DNA from: Methanolobus sp.
GTDB lineage: Archaea; Halobacteriota; Methanosarcinia; Methanosarcinales; Methanosarcinaceae
Direction: 5' to 3'
Length of the DNA: 64,000 nucleotides
Assembly: GCF_016278385.1 (NCBI RefSeq)
Contig: NZ_JADQBY010000008.1
Location: 99,616-163,615 of the forward strand
The notes below the pieces were generated by a model. The model had not been told where the DNA came from. It did no database searches and saw only the letters and a list, made by a program, of their open reading frames with translations. The position numbers were made by a program, and so were the translations under genes. Of the stretch, positions 1-7,972 are shown piece after piece; the first letter of the stretch is position 1, and the number at the start of each line of letters is the position of its first letter.

Positions 1-1
1 G

Positions 2-547
2 GGGGATATGATTGGTGAGCGGAAGATCGGTAGAGATGAAATTGGATTTGCAACGGTATGCAGTATCACTATCGACGGCCTTCTTCTAAAAGCAGGTGTG
101 ATGGTAAAACCACGATTTGGTGGTCTTGTAGAAATACGTGATGGTGAACCTTTACGCTTTACAAATGTTCTAACATATCAGAGTACTACCATAGATCCTC
201 TTGAGGTTCTGATGTCCCAGGAACTCACGTCCGTGATGGGTATGTTGAAAACGGGCTCTGGTAAGATACTTGCTAATCTTCGTGAAGCACCTATGGTTGC
301 AAGGGATGTAATAGACAGTACTCTTTCTGATATGGTGGATGCCGGAATAAATGGAATTCTTGAGGTGGGTGAGCCGAATACAAGAATACTGGACGTACCG
401 GTAGAGCGCGATCACCTTGGTATCGTTGTCATAGGTGGTACCAATCCTATGGCTATAGTCCAGGAACATGGTATTCCAATAAGGACCAATGCAATGTCAT
501 CACTTATTGATATTAAAGAACTGACTCACATCAACGATCTTGTTTGA
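2..547 (+). CDS. nrpR: NrpR-type nitrogen regulator, C-terminal part (5' end outside window)
   Basis: This is the last 181 residues of an NrpR-family repressor. The frame is open to the left edge of the window, so the winged-helix DNA-binding domain and the true start lie outside. What is visible is a DUF128/NrpR effector domain with the family features [13 protein letters not shown] near its beginning and a central [24 protein letters not shown] segment split by the usual turns. In methanogens NrpR represses nif and glnA operons and is released by 2-oxoglutarate binding to this domain. An ATG at position 8 lies inside the domain and is unlikely to be the real start. The gene runs tail to tail with the nuclease gene at 554, six bases apart. 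Family call is confident; whether this is the NrpRI or NrpRII type cannot be judged from the C-terminus. Confidence 0.85.
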   Translation, partial: GDMIGERKIGRDEIGFATVCSITIDGLLLKAGVMVKPRFGGLVEIRDGEPLRFTNVLTYQSTTIDPLEVLMSQELTSVMGMLKTGSGKILANLREAPMVARDVIDSTLSDMVDAGINGILEVGEPNTRILDVPVERDHLGIVVIGGTNPMAIVQEHGIPIRTNAMSSLIDIKELTHINDLV

Positions 548-553
548 TGTGTT

Positions 554-1936
554 TCATGCTTTCATTAGCTGTGCAGCGATAGTAGTATTCAGTTTCTGGA
601 TAAACTCTTCTTTTTTACCGAAAGGAACTGTAGCACCCGCTGCAATATCATGTCCTCCGCCTGCACCTCCAAGTTCCTGACATACGATACTCATGGCTTC
701 TGCCAGGTTGAGTCCCCGGTTGACAAGTTCCTGTGTTCCTCTGGCAGATACTTTGTAGCCGTCATCCTTGTCTGCAAATGCTATGATTGGTAATTTACGA
801 TTACCTGCAGATGAATGACTCATTCCTGCAACAATACCTACGATGGTTTCCGGGATCACACTGCCAGCATCAAAGTACTGAAGATATGAAAGTTCGGTTA
901 TCCCATTGTCTCTGACGAAATTCAGTCCATCAACAAGGTTTTTGCGATGAGTGTTCAGCAGGTCCTGTGCTTGCGTGTAGGCTTCATCGCGATCTCCCAT
1001 ACATACCTGCATGCCAACTTCTGCTCTCATATATCGGCCGGTGGCATTAAGGAGTGTGGAATATTCTGTTGCATCCCTCATTTCCGTGCCTTCCTGTTCG
1101 GAAAGAAGTATGTATCCTTCAGAAACCAGTCTTCCTATATTGTAGGACGACATACCGCTCTGCATGGAATGTTGCAGGAGTGATGATGTGACTTTCATTT
1201 TCTCCTCTTCAGAAAGGTCTATCCATCGTCTCCATTTTTCGTCATTTGAGAACTGAAGGCCAACCCTTGCAAGAAAATCAATGCATGCATCTTCATTGCC
1301 TGTAAGTCCTGGGATAAAAGGGTCGGATGAGAACTGCAACATCTTGTAAACAGGTCTTGTCTGTTTTCCAAAGAGTGAAATGTCCTTCCTAGGGAGTATA
1401 ACTTCAGGATTTGCTTCAAGTATCATCCTGTTAAGACTCACAAGTTGTCCATACTTTCGGTATTGCATATCTCCTACACACCCTACAATTGCAAGATCAG
1501 CAAGATCCCTGTTATCTCCAAGCTGGGTTGCGAGTATAAATGTTGTTCCTGAGCCACTGATCTCGTAAGACCCATTTGCTCCGAAAAGATGTGGGTTCAG
1601 GTGGAACTTTGTTTCTCCCTGGGGTCGGTGATGGTCTGAGACAATGGCATGCACTCCATAATTGCTGATATGCTCCAGTTGTCCGCTCCCAAGGTCGGTG
1701 AATATCGTAAGTTCCGGGTTTATATCTGCAAGTTGCTCTACAATTGTTTCATCGAGTTGCTTCACAAACATCATGTTATATCCAATACCCACTCTTTCCA
1801 GGGCTTTGGAAATAATGGCACCGGATGTTATCCCATCAGCATCGATGTGAGATACCAGTTGTATTTCATCATACTTCCTTATCTCTTCAACACATTCTCT
1901 TGCACGTTCGGCCATCATGGCCATGGTTTCAGACAT
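554..1936 (-). CDS. GAN/RecJ-like DHH single-strand exonuclease
   Basis: A 460-residue DHH-superfamily phosphoesterase of the archaeal RecJ-like (GINS-associated nuclease) group. The N-terminal DHH domain shows HIDADG at residues 30-35, which supplies two metal-binding aspartates, and SDHH at residues 100-103. The C-terminal DHHA1 domain carries the glycine-rich GGAGGGHDIAAGA substrate loop near residue 430. Archaeal members degrade single-stranded DNA or RNA and bind the GINS/CMG replicative complex, corresponding structurally to Cdc45. The start at MSETMAMMAE gives the expected family length. The nuclease-like gene upstream ends 12 bases before this start, so the two are probably co-transcribed. 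A role in replication is inferred from the family and is not shown by the window. Confidence 0.9.
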   Translation of the reverse strand: MSETMAMMAERARECVEEIRKYDEIQLVSHIDADGITSGAIISKALERVGIGYNMMFVKQLDETIVEQLADINPELTIFTDLGSGQLEHISNYGVHAIVSDHHRPQGETKFHLNPHLFGANGSYEISGSGTTFILATQLGDNRDLADLAIVGCVGDMQYRKYGQLVSLNRMILEANPEVILPRKDISLFGKQTRPVYKMLQFSSDPFIPGLTGNEDACIDFLARVGLQFSNDEKWRRWIDLSEEEKMKVTSSLLQHSMQSGMSSYNIGRLVSEGYILLSEQEGTEMRDATEYSTLLNATGRYMRAEVGMQVCMGDRDEAYTQAQDLLNTHRKNLVDGLNFVRDNGITELSYLQYFDAGSVIPETIVGIVAGMSHSSAGNRKLPIIAFADKDDGYKVSARGTQELVNRGLNLAEAMSIVCQELGGAGGGHDIAAGATVPFGKKEEFIQKLNTTIAAQLMKA

Positions 1937-1948
1937 TATAAAAACCTC

Positions 1949-2446
1949 TTATTCTATCAACCTGAGTCTTTTCCATCCTTTTGTGTCTATCAGGTACTTA
2001 TTTCCTTCTCGTTCTATTCTCGGGTATTCCTGTATTTCTTCCACAGTTATTTTTGGAGTACCTTCTTCATTGTATTTTCTGCAAAGCTCTGTCCAGGGGA
2101 TCATATAGGCTTCTCTTGCCCTTCCTACTCCCATTTTGAGTTCTACTGCAAGGAATCCCGTTCTCCCTGATCTTAACAGGAAACTGGATATTCTTTCTAT
2201 CTGGTGGACTCCATTCTTATCTGTTGTGAAGTGCTGTGTAAAATATATTGCTTTTGCACCTTTATCTACGGATATGCTCTTGCATTCAATGCCCATGTAG
2301 TAGTCAGGATCAAGGGAATCAACGAGCACATCCAGAAACTGGGAAGTGAATCTATGCTGCTTAAGTCGATAGGCAATTCCCTTAAAGTTGTTCTGTTCGA
2401 AGAATGCATTAAATGACTGGACGAGTACCCTTTCAAATTCTGTCAT
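1949..2446 (-). CDS. PD-(D/E)XK-like nuclease, Hjc-related (predicted)
   Basis: A 165-residue soluble protein that I do not recognise by name. The region around residues 36-56 reads FLDVLVD, then a loop, then GIECKS, which gives Asp39, Glu54 and Lys56 in the spacing of a PD-(D/E)XK nuclease core. An N-terminal helix with Glu3 and a hydrophobic strand after the core also fit a small archaeal Holliday-junction-resolvase-like fold. It lies 12 bases upstream of the GAN/RecJ-like gene on the same strand, which supports a DNA-processing role. The alternative is a conserved hypothetical with a chance motif. Fold is fairly likely; activity and substrate are inference. Confidence 0.6.
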   Translation of the reverse strand: MTEFERVLVQSFNAFFEQNNFKGIAYRLKQHRFTSQFLDVLVDSLDPDYYMGIECKSISVDKGAKAIYFTQHFTTDKNGVHQIERISSFLLRSGRTGFLAVELKMGVGRAREAYMIPWTELCRKYNEEGTPKITVEEIQEYPRIEREGNKYLIDTKGWKRLRLIE

Positions 2447-2559
2447 AGCTTGATCACGTTTTCAGAATTATATTATTTTGAGGTTATATTAAGTATTGCT
2501 TTTAGTTTCTTTCCTGTATATTCGATAGATTCATGTACCTGTTAACTCAATTAGAAACG

Positions 2560-2742
2560 ATGAATAAGAAAAATATGGAAATTATATCTTCAGTAGGTTC
2601 TGTAGTATTGTTGATTGTTCTTTTTGCTGTCGCACATCAGATGAGGAATTCAATGTCACAGGAATACGGATTTGTCGGTGCACTTGTGGCATTCATAGTT
2701 GTGATCTCAGTTGTTGGTCTGAAGTTAAATGAAATGCAGTGA
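2560..2742 (+). CDS. Small membrane protein, two predicted helices
   Basis: A protein of 60 residues starting MNKKNMEIIS, with hydrophobic segments at about residues 7-25 and 36-54 joined by a short polar loop (HQMRNSMSQEYG). No family is recognised. An in-frame ATG at 2533 would add nine residues; neither start has a convincing ribosome site. The gene is divergent from the nuclease operon at 2446 and is followed by a region with decayed coding sequence. The balanced two-helix pattern and clean termination suggest a real gene, but evidence is limited to composition. Confidence 0.5.
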   Translation: MNKKNMEIISSVGSVVLLIVLFAVAHQMRNSMSQEYGFVGALVAFIVVISVVGLKLNEMQ

Positions 2743-2819
2743 GGTTTAGTGATCGATGTCTGTTTTCAGTAGTGATTTCAGCCTTTAAACTTCAGGAAAT
2801 GCGGACGTAATCGATATTA

Positions 2820-3167
2820 TTCGCCAGGTTTGTGAGCTGGTCTTCTCACGTAGTCTTAGTGATGATATATGTACTGGTAAATGTTCTTGGTTCAACCGCA
2901 GCGATAACCGCGATTGAGCTTAATCGGGTTTGCTTGGAACATCAAAGATGCACTTAAAATCTGGCTCTGGAAGATATTACTTATTTTCATAATGGAAGAT
3001 GGCATGGTGGCAATGGCTATTCTCATATACACGCTTCATTTATAGGGCAAAGTGAATCTTTTCTTCTGATAAAGATTCTACTTGGCGCCTGGCAGCAGAT
3101 TGTTCTGATGGGCCTAGATGATCGTCCGCAATCAAGAAAAATCATTGTTCTGATCTGCGGTGAATAA
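2820..3167 (+). pseudogene. Decayed gene of an integral membrane protein
   Basis: No intact gene occupies 2743-3218, but three neighbouring frames hold hydrophobic, protein-like segments in sequence. Frame of 2820: FARFVSWSSHVVLVMIYVLV continuing to a stop near 2955. Frame of 2953: LKIWLWKILLIFIMEDGMVA to TAG at 3043-3045. Frame of 3045: SFLLIKILLGAWQQIVLMG to TAA at 3165-3167. This is the pattern of a multi-helix membrane protein broken by frameshifts. No family can be assigned, and the pieces may be chance hydrophobic frames in AT-rich DNA. Confidence 0.3.
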
Positions 3168-3196
3168 AGAATAGAAAAGAATAATAGGAAAAGTTC

Positions 3197-3210
3197 CCGG
3201 CTATTGCCGG
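3197..3210 (-). terminator. Terminator of the DUF1699 gene
   Basis: CCGGC and GCCGG form a five-base-pair stem around a four-base loop, nine bases beyond the stop of the leftward gene ending at 3219. On the minus strand it is followed by a T-rich stretch (ttttcctattattctttt). Confidence 0.5.
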
Positions 3211-3218
3211 TAACTGTT

Positions 3219-3617
3219 TTATCCCTGTTTAACAAGGAACTTGACAAAGTCTGGACTGAGTCTTGTCTCTCTGATCATCTTGTCTTCGACTTCATCTTCG
3301 GAGAGTCCGTCCTGCTTGTACTGTGCAATACGGTCGTAAACACTCTGTGAAACCTCGGAGTATTCATTGATATCCTTTCTGTGTCCCCATACATCTCCTT
3401 CGAGGAGCTCTATTCCCTGCATCTCAAGGTACATCTTTGCAGAGTTTGAGATTGTCCTCTTGTATGAGCTTGGTATGTGGAGTGCTTTTACATTAGGGCA
3501 TTTCATAATAAGGGAAAAGATATCTGTGTTTGATGGTCTGAATGCAAGGTGTATAATCTCTTCATTTGGGCCAAGTGTGTTGATCTCTTCTTTTGAACTT
3601 ACTACTCTTATTTTCAT
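3219..3617 (-). CDS. DUF1699 family protein
   Basis: A 132-residue soluble protein beginning MKIRVVSSKEEINTLGPNEE and containing the conserved HLAFRPSNTDIF and EGDVWGHRKDINEYSEV segments that mark the DUF1699 family, known to me mainly from Methanosarcinales. The C-terminal third (SVYDRIAQYKQDGLSEDEVEDKMIRETRLSPDFVKFL) is helical and resembles a small helix-turn-helix or four-helix module, while the N-terminal part looks like an alpha/beta fold. Function is unknown. It is a single gene, followed by a stem-loop with a T-rich tail, and preceded by a long AT-rich intergenic region that probably carries its promoter. Confidence 0.75.
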   Translation of the reverse strand: MKIRVVSSKEEINTLGPNEEIIHLAFRPSNTDIFSLIMKCPNVKALHIPSSYKRTISNSAKMYLEMQGIELLEGDVWGHRKDINEYSEVSQSVYDRIAQYKQDGLSEDEVEDKMIRETRLSPDFVKFLVKQG

Positions 3618-3624
3618 GTTTTAA

Positions 3625-4177
3625 CATTCCTTGATATTTGTGTGTTTTTATTAACTTTTAGGAGGACTATCTTGAGATTTTTTCTCTCTAAAAATTAGTG
3701 TATATACAAACTTTTATTTAAAGGTTACTAACGTAATATTATATCAATCAAATTAATTAGTTCATTAGTGTAATTAGTTATTTTTTTATAAATGTCTATT
3801 TTTGAATAAAACGCACGCAATTGATTCATTGACTGTTTCTTTCTTATGTCTGTTAAGCACTTTTTTACTATGATTCTTTTATTTATTTCATAGGAATAAA
3901 AAAATAAAACATTTGTATTTTACAGTATATACTTTAAATTTCAAGTTGCCCGTAAAAAAGTTTATTTTTATAAAAACATACAATATTTGGTGTATTTCTC
4001 ACAACAACCACACTTTGTATCTATTTTGGTATCATTTAAAATATAGCGTATATATCATAATTACATTTATATTGCGGGTGATTTATTTTAAATAGATATA
4101 TATATCAACTCTATTCAAGATACTTAGTTTTATTAAAATGTAAACGCTTATATAAGCACCTCTCCAATTTAAGAAGC
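3625..4177. other. AT-rich intergenic region, no gene seen
   Basis: About 550 bases of very AT-rich sequence between the leftward DUF1699 gene and the rightward membrane-protein gene. A 60-codon open frame on the plus strand (3913-4095) has the composition of random AT-rich DNA and no ribosome site. Candidate TATA boxes are too numerous to single out one. I see no RNA structure or repeat here. Confidence 0.6.
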
Positions 4178-4972
4178 GTGTTGCCAAAAAGGATAAAGAA
4201 TGATGTCAAAGCAGTTTACCTTCTATTTGGTATAGTAATGACCTATTTTTCTATATATATGCCTGATTATATGGATGTGGTAGGTGTAAGTGGAACTCGG
4301 ATTAGTTCCACAGTATCCTTTGGAGCATTAAATGGAATGTTATTTGGTCCTTTTTGGGGGTCTATTGTTTCACTAACAGGTTTCATGTTGCATAAGTTCA
4401 CAAGTGGGAGTTATGCTTCAATGACTTCTTTTTCGGTCTTTTCGGTCTTGTTCATTGCCCTGAGTTCAATTGTTGCAGGTCTTGTCGTTAACAGGGAGCA
4501 CAAAGCAGTTAGGTATATATTTAGTACACTTATTGCTGCATGGTATCTGCTTGATGTGGGAAGGGCGGTATATTATTATCCATGGTATCATTTGCTCGTG
4601 CTGGGTATTTTTATATTTTTTGAGAAAACAATCCTTATAAAGTCTGTCACTTCAAAAGCATATGTTTTTGCCTCATTGTTTATAGCGTCTCTTATGGGTG
4701 TTCTCTCCGATCACATGGCAGGCAGTATTACATATTACTTGCTCTATGGTCTTCCTGCAGATATGTACAGGTCTGTAGTCTTTATTTATCCCGTGGAACG
4801 AACTATACTGGCATTCTTTCCGGCATTTCTGGTATACGTGCTCGTAGTCATTTTCAAGGATATACTACTCTCCTCAGGTACGATTGAAAAAGACATAGAG
4901 GATATGAAATCCAAAGATCTGGAGGAATATCTCCAGAACGATGTCTTAAAAATAATAAAAGAAGATGACTGA
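4178..4972 (+). CDS. Polytopic membrane protein, possibly transporter S-component-like
   Basis: A 264-residue membrane protein with about six or seven hydrophobic segments and a polar C-terminal tail of roughly 40 residues (GTIEKDIEDMKSKDLEEYLQNDVLKI) that should lie in the cytoplasm. It starts at GTG (MLPKRIKNDVKAV); the positive N-terminus fits cytoplasmic placement. The pattern of a glycine-rich segment between helices (FGALNGMLFGPFWGSIVSLTGF) followed by a short loop is reminiscent of the S-components of ECF vitamin transporters, but I cannot assign a family. No ATPase or T-component gene lies beside it. It converges with the ParA-type gene ending at 4983. Confidence 0.6.
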   Translation: MLPKRIKNDVKAVYLLFGIVMTYFSIYMPDYMDVVGVSGTRISSTVSFGALNGMLFGPFWGSIVSLTGFMLHKFTSGSYASMTSFSVFSVLFIALSSIVAGLVVNREHKAVRYIFSTLIAAWYLLDVGRAVYYYPWYHLLVLGIFIFFEKTILIKSVTSKAYVFASLFIASLMGVLSDHMAGSITYYLLYGLPADMYRSVVFIYPVERTILAFFPAFLVYVLVVIFKDILLSSGTIEKDIEDMKSKDLEEYLQNDVLKIIKEDD

Positions 4973-4982
4973 AAAATGTAAT

Positions 4983-5729
4983 TTACTGCATGGTTTTAAT
5001 TTTGTCTTTAATTGCGATTATACTTTTAGAGAATAGGTGTTCAGGTTCTGTATGTACAAGTATCTCATTCTTTCCCTTGGTTGCAATTTCACACATACAT
5101 GGTATCGTTGCAAGGACGGGTGCACCATATCTTTTTCTTTCGATCAGATCAAGATGATTTCCATGGTACATATTGTCTATTACCGCACATTTTTTATCAA
5201 GAAGTGAATAAACGCCTTTTATAAGCTGTTCCGTACAATTGGTGCAGGCGTTTGTATCATTATGGACTATAATTACCATATCCGATGCCGCCACTGCATT
5301 TATGGATTCATATTCAACACCTGGACTAGTATCAAATATGACTACATCCATATTATTTTGTTCCAGTTCTCTTTTCCCGGCCATCAATGCTTTAAGTGCA
5401 CCAGCCTGCCAGTTCCTGTCTTTGCTGACAAGGTCTCTGATCTCTCCTATATCAGGATTTGCGAAGCTCAGGTAAAGGTGACCACTCGTATCCATCTTTT
5501 TTTTAATATCAGTCAGAGTATCCTTTATGCTGCATCTTCCTGAAATGAAATCATTTATCCAGAAACGGGTTTCTGGCTTGAACATGCTACAAAGAGATGG
5601 TCCTCTCAGGTCCAGATCTATCAGGCATGTATTTTTTCCTTCAGCTGCAAAAGCAACTGCCAGGTTCATGGCAATGCTGGTTTTTCCTGTTCCACCTTTT
5701 GAGGAGTGTATTGCTAATGTATGGGTCAT
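4983..5729 (-). CDS. ParA/MinD-type P-loop ATPase
   Basis: A 248-residue member of the SIMIBI/ParA-MinD ATPase family. The deviant Walker A motif KGGTGKTS is at residues 11-18, the switch region LIDLDLRGPSL near 36-46, and VVIFDTSPG near 133-141 acts as Walker B/switch II. Unlike partition ParAs it has no DNA-binding extension, and unlike the two ATPases at 54602 and 55457 it has no ferredoxin insert. Four cysteines occur in the second half (TNACTNCTEQ, then IPCMCEIA), which could bind a metal or FeS cluster. The gene lies 80 bases downstream of a winged-helix gene on the same strand, so the two may be an operon. The cargo is unknown. Confidence 0.8.
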   Translation of the reverse strand: MTHTLAIHSSKGGTGKTSIAMNLAVAFAAEGKNTCLIDLDLRGPSLCSMFKPETRFWINDFISGRCSIKDTLTDIKKKMDTSGHLYLSFANPDIGEIRDLVSKDRNWQAGALKALMAGKRELEQNNMDVVIFDTSPGVEYESINAVAASDMVIIVHNDTNACTNCTEQLIKGVYSLLDKKCAVIDNMYHGNHLDLIERKRYGAPVLATIPCMCEIATKGKNEILVHTEPEHLFSKSIIAIKDKIKTMQ

Positions 5730-5809
5730 ATTTCTGTCATCTGGTTTTGTTTAATTGTTCTGGAACTGTTCTGATTTGCTTAATAAAGCATTTATGTAAT
5801 ACAATATTA

Positions 5810-6217
5810 TTATCTCTTCCTCAAACTTTGGTTAATACGGAAATAAACCTTCCTTCCTTCTCTGTACTTTTTAACGTGATTCATCCTGACAAGCTGATTG
5901 AGGTAGTTACTTTCTACTGCTCTTTCTTTATTTGTGACATTTGATATCTCGTCTGCTGTTGCAGGGCCGATTTCAAATAAAGTGGTTGCTGTTTTTCTCA
6001 AATGGTCCGGAAGGGATAATAATGTAATCACATCGAGAGAATCAGCTACATTTCTAATTTTTTCACTGACCTGCTCTTCTCTGCATTCTGCCTGTACAAC
6101 GAGCCTATCGAGTTTAGAATTTATTTCTTTTAAATTATATACAATTTCTTTAAGCAACTCTGAATCCAATATTTTGTCTCCTGCATTAATCATCAGAATA
6201 TTCATTATTACTATCAT
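5810..6217 (-). CDS. Winged-helix regulator with coiled-coil N-terminus
   Basis: A 135-residue protein, or somewhat shorter if it starts at the internal Met5 or Met9; no ribosome site decides. Residues about 18-60 (LLKEIVYNLKEINSKLDRLVVQAECREEQVSEKIRN) predict an amphipathic coiled coil. The rest is an ArsR/MarR-like winged helix: LPDHLRKTATTLFEIGPATADEIS, then a recognition-helix segment KERAVESNYLNQLVRMNHVKKYREG and a wing ending KVYFRI. It probably binds DNA as a dimer. It is upstream of, and co-directional with, the ParA-type ATPase at 4983. Target genes are unknown. Confidence 0.7.
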   Translation of the reverse strand: MIVIMNILMINAGDKILDSELLKEIVYNLKEINSKLDRLVVQAECREEQVSEKIRNVADSLDVITLLSLPDHLRKTATTLFEIGPATADEISNVTNKERAVESNYLNQLVRMNHVKKYREGRKVYFRINQSLRKR

Positions 6218-6274
6218 TATTATACATTATTGCTATATAATCATCCGCCATCTTTACTAATAAAACTTTCTAAT

Positions 6275-7930
6275 TCAGTTCTTCTGTATGTTCTTTGTCA
6301 TATATACATTTTCCAGTTCATAACCTGCCTTGCGGTAGTACTGGCGAACGCCAATTCCACTTATTATTGCAACTTTTCGATATCCTGCATCATATGCAAG
6401 TTCCTCTGCATACGATATTAGTTCCTTTCCATAACCTCTGTGCTGCCAGTCGTTCTTTCCTGCATCTTTTCCAACAGCCACAGTAGAGCCGAATATATGA
6501 AGTTCTCTGACAAGAGCTGCGTTGTGCAGTTCCTCACGATGGGGACTATAAGGGTATCTAAGTCTGAGAAAACCTATCAATATATCATTTTCAACATCCT
6601 CAAAGGCAATAAAATTCTCTTTTCCTCCACAGCAATCGTAGGATTCCACTGTTAGTTGTATATTTTCTATATCAGGTTCATTTCCTTTCAGCATGTTATG
6701 TCCGACTTCACGGCATCTTATGCAACGGCACTTGCCACCATGTTGTTCAAGATGTTCATGTGCAAGTTGGCGTAGGTTGCTTTTCCTTACACCTGCAAGT
6801 ATCTGCGGGGATGGTATGTCTCTCTGGATACGCTGTAGTCTGACCCATTTTGGTATAAAGGATTTGATTGTGGACAGGAGCTGTGTTGCTTCTCTGTCTC
6901 CCATAGCCTCGTACTTTCCCTGTTTCCACATCTCATGTAATTCAGTACCTTCTGTAACAAGAGTTGGATATATTTTCAGGTAGTCCGGTTTGAATTCCTT
7001 ATTTTCAAAAAGTCTTTTGAAATTCCTTTCGTCCATTTCTACGTCAGTTCCGGGAAGTCCTGGCATCATGTGGAATCCTACTTTAAGGGCACTATCTCTA
7101 AGTATGCGGTTCGCTTCAATGCTGTCTGCAACGCTATGGCCCCGTTTCATTCTTTCCAGGACAAAATCATAAGTACTCTGGACTCCGATCTCTACCTTTG
7201 TTGCTCCAAGCTCCAGCATCTTGTCGATGTGAATTTGTTTTGTCCAGTCAGGACGTGTTTCAAAGGTAATGCCGGTATTCCTTACATCCGATGTTTCATT
7301 TGCCTTCTGAACGTCTTCAATTGTGTAATATGGAACTGCTTTTCCAATGGGATTTGCCTGCTGTCTCCAGGAATCTCCATAGAAATCATTCATAGCTTCA
7401 AGACAGCGTTTTGTATACCATTCCTGATAATCAATGGACCTTGCGGAAAAAGTGCCTCCCATTATGATAAGTTCGGCTTTTTTAATTTCATGTCCGATCT
7501 GTTTCAATTGGGTCAGCCTGTTTTTTACTATTCTGTAGGGGTCGTATTCAAATTGTATGGCCCGCATGGTGGAAGGTTCCCTTCCCATGTAGCTTTGTGG
7601 TGAATGGAATTCTGAGTTAGGTCCTCCGGGGCATGGTGTGCATATTCCGTGAGGGCATGGTGCAGGTGATGTCATTGCTGCTATCACAGCTACTCCAGAT
7701 ATGGTGCGGACAGGTTTGCGCTGAAGTATGGCACGGACCTTTTCCTGCTCTTCATCGTTACCTGATACTATAATGTCTGCATTTTTAGGAAGGGTCGAAA
7801 GATGAAACCTTTTTGAAACCTTTTTCTTAGTTTCATTCAGTTGTTTTTCATCAGTTATCTTGCCTTCAAGGACCATGTCCATTATTATCCGGCAGGCTAC
7901 TTCAAAATCATTTATGTTATTATCAGTCAT
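6275..7930 (-). CDS. elp3: Elp3: tRNA U34 carboxymethyl-transferase, radical SAM/GNAT
   Basis: Archaeal Elp3, about 551 residues, which makes the cm5U precursor at tRNA position 34 using acetyl-CoA and SAM. The N-terminal region is helical. The radical-SAM cluster cysteines are in PCPHGICTPCPGGP, a CX4CX2C spacing typical of Elp3, around residue 92-100. The middle holds the SAM barrel (IEIGVQSTYDFVLERMKRGH and GFHMMPGLPGT). A C-terminal GNAT domain includes QHRGYGKELI for acetyl-CoA binding and ends in YYRKAGYELENVYM. I chose the ATG at 7930; an upstream in-frame ATG at 7942 is possible. It is the last gene of secF-secD-rfcS2-elp3. Confidence 0.95.
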   Translation of the reverse strand: MTDNNINDFEVACRIIMDMVLEGKITDEKQLNETKKKVSKRFHLSTLPKNADIIVSGNDEEQEKVRAILQRKPVRTISGVAVIAAMTSPAPCPHGICTPCPGGPNSEFHSPQSYMGREPSTMRAIQFEYDPYRIVKNRLTQLKQIGHEIKKAELIIMGGTFSARSIDYQEWYTKRCLEAMNDFYGDSWRQQANPIGKAVPYYTIEDVQKANETSDVRNTGITFETRPDWTKQIHIDKMLELGATKVEIGVQSTYDFVLERMKRGHSVADSIEANRILRDSALKVGFHMMPGLPGTDVEMDERNFKRLFENKEFKPDYLKIYPTLVTEGTELHEMWKQGKYEAMGDREATQLLSTIKSFIPKWVRLQRIQRDIPSPQILAGVRKSNLRQLAHEHLEQHGGKCRCIRCREVGHNMLKGNEPDIENIQLTVESYDCCGGKENFIAFEDVENDILIGFLRLRYPYSPHREELHNAALVRELHIFGSTVAVGKDAGKNDWQHRGYGKELISYAEELAYDAGYRKVAIISGIGVRQYYRKAGYELENVYMTKNIQKN

Positions 7931-7972
7931 CCAAACCATCATTTTATGTGGTAAATATCGCAGTATCTGCGT

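Noticed and set aside
3913..4095. 60-codon open frame in the AT-rich gap
   Set aside because: Phe/Tyr/Ile-rich composition is what random AT-rich DNA gives; no ribosome site.
7070..7603. 177-codon open frame on the plus strand
   Set aside because: Antisense to elp3; no family features and no start signal.
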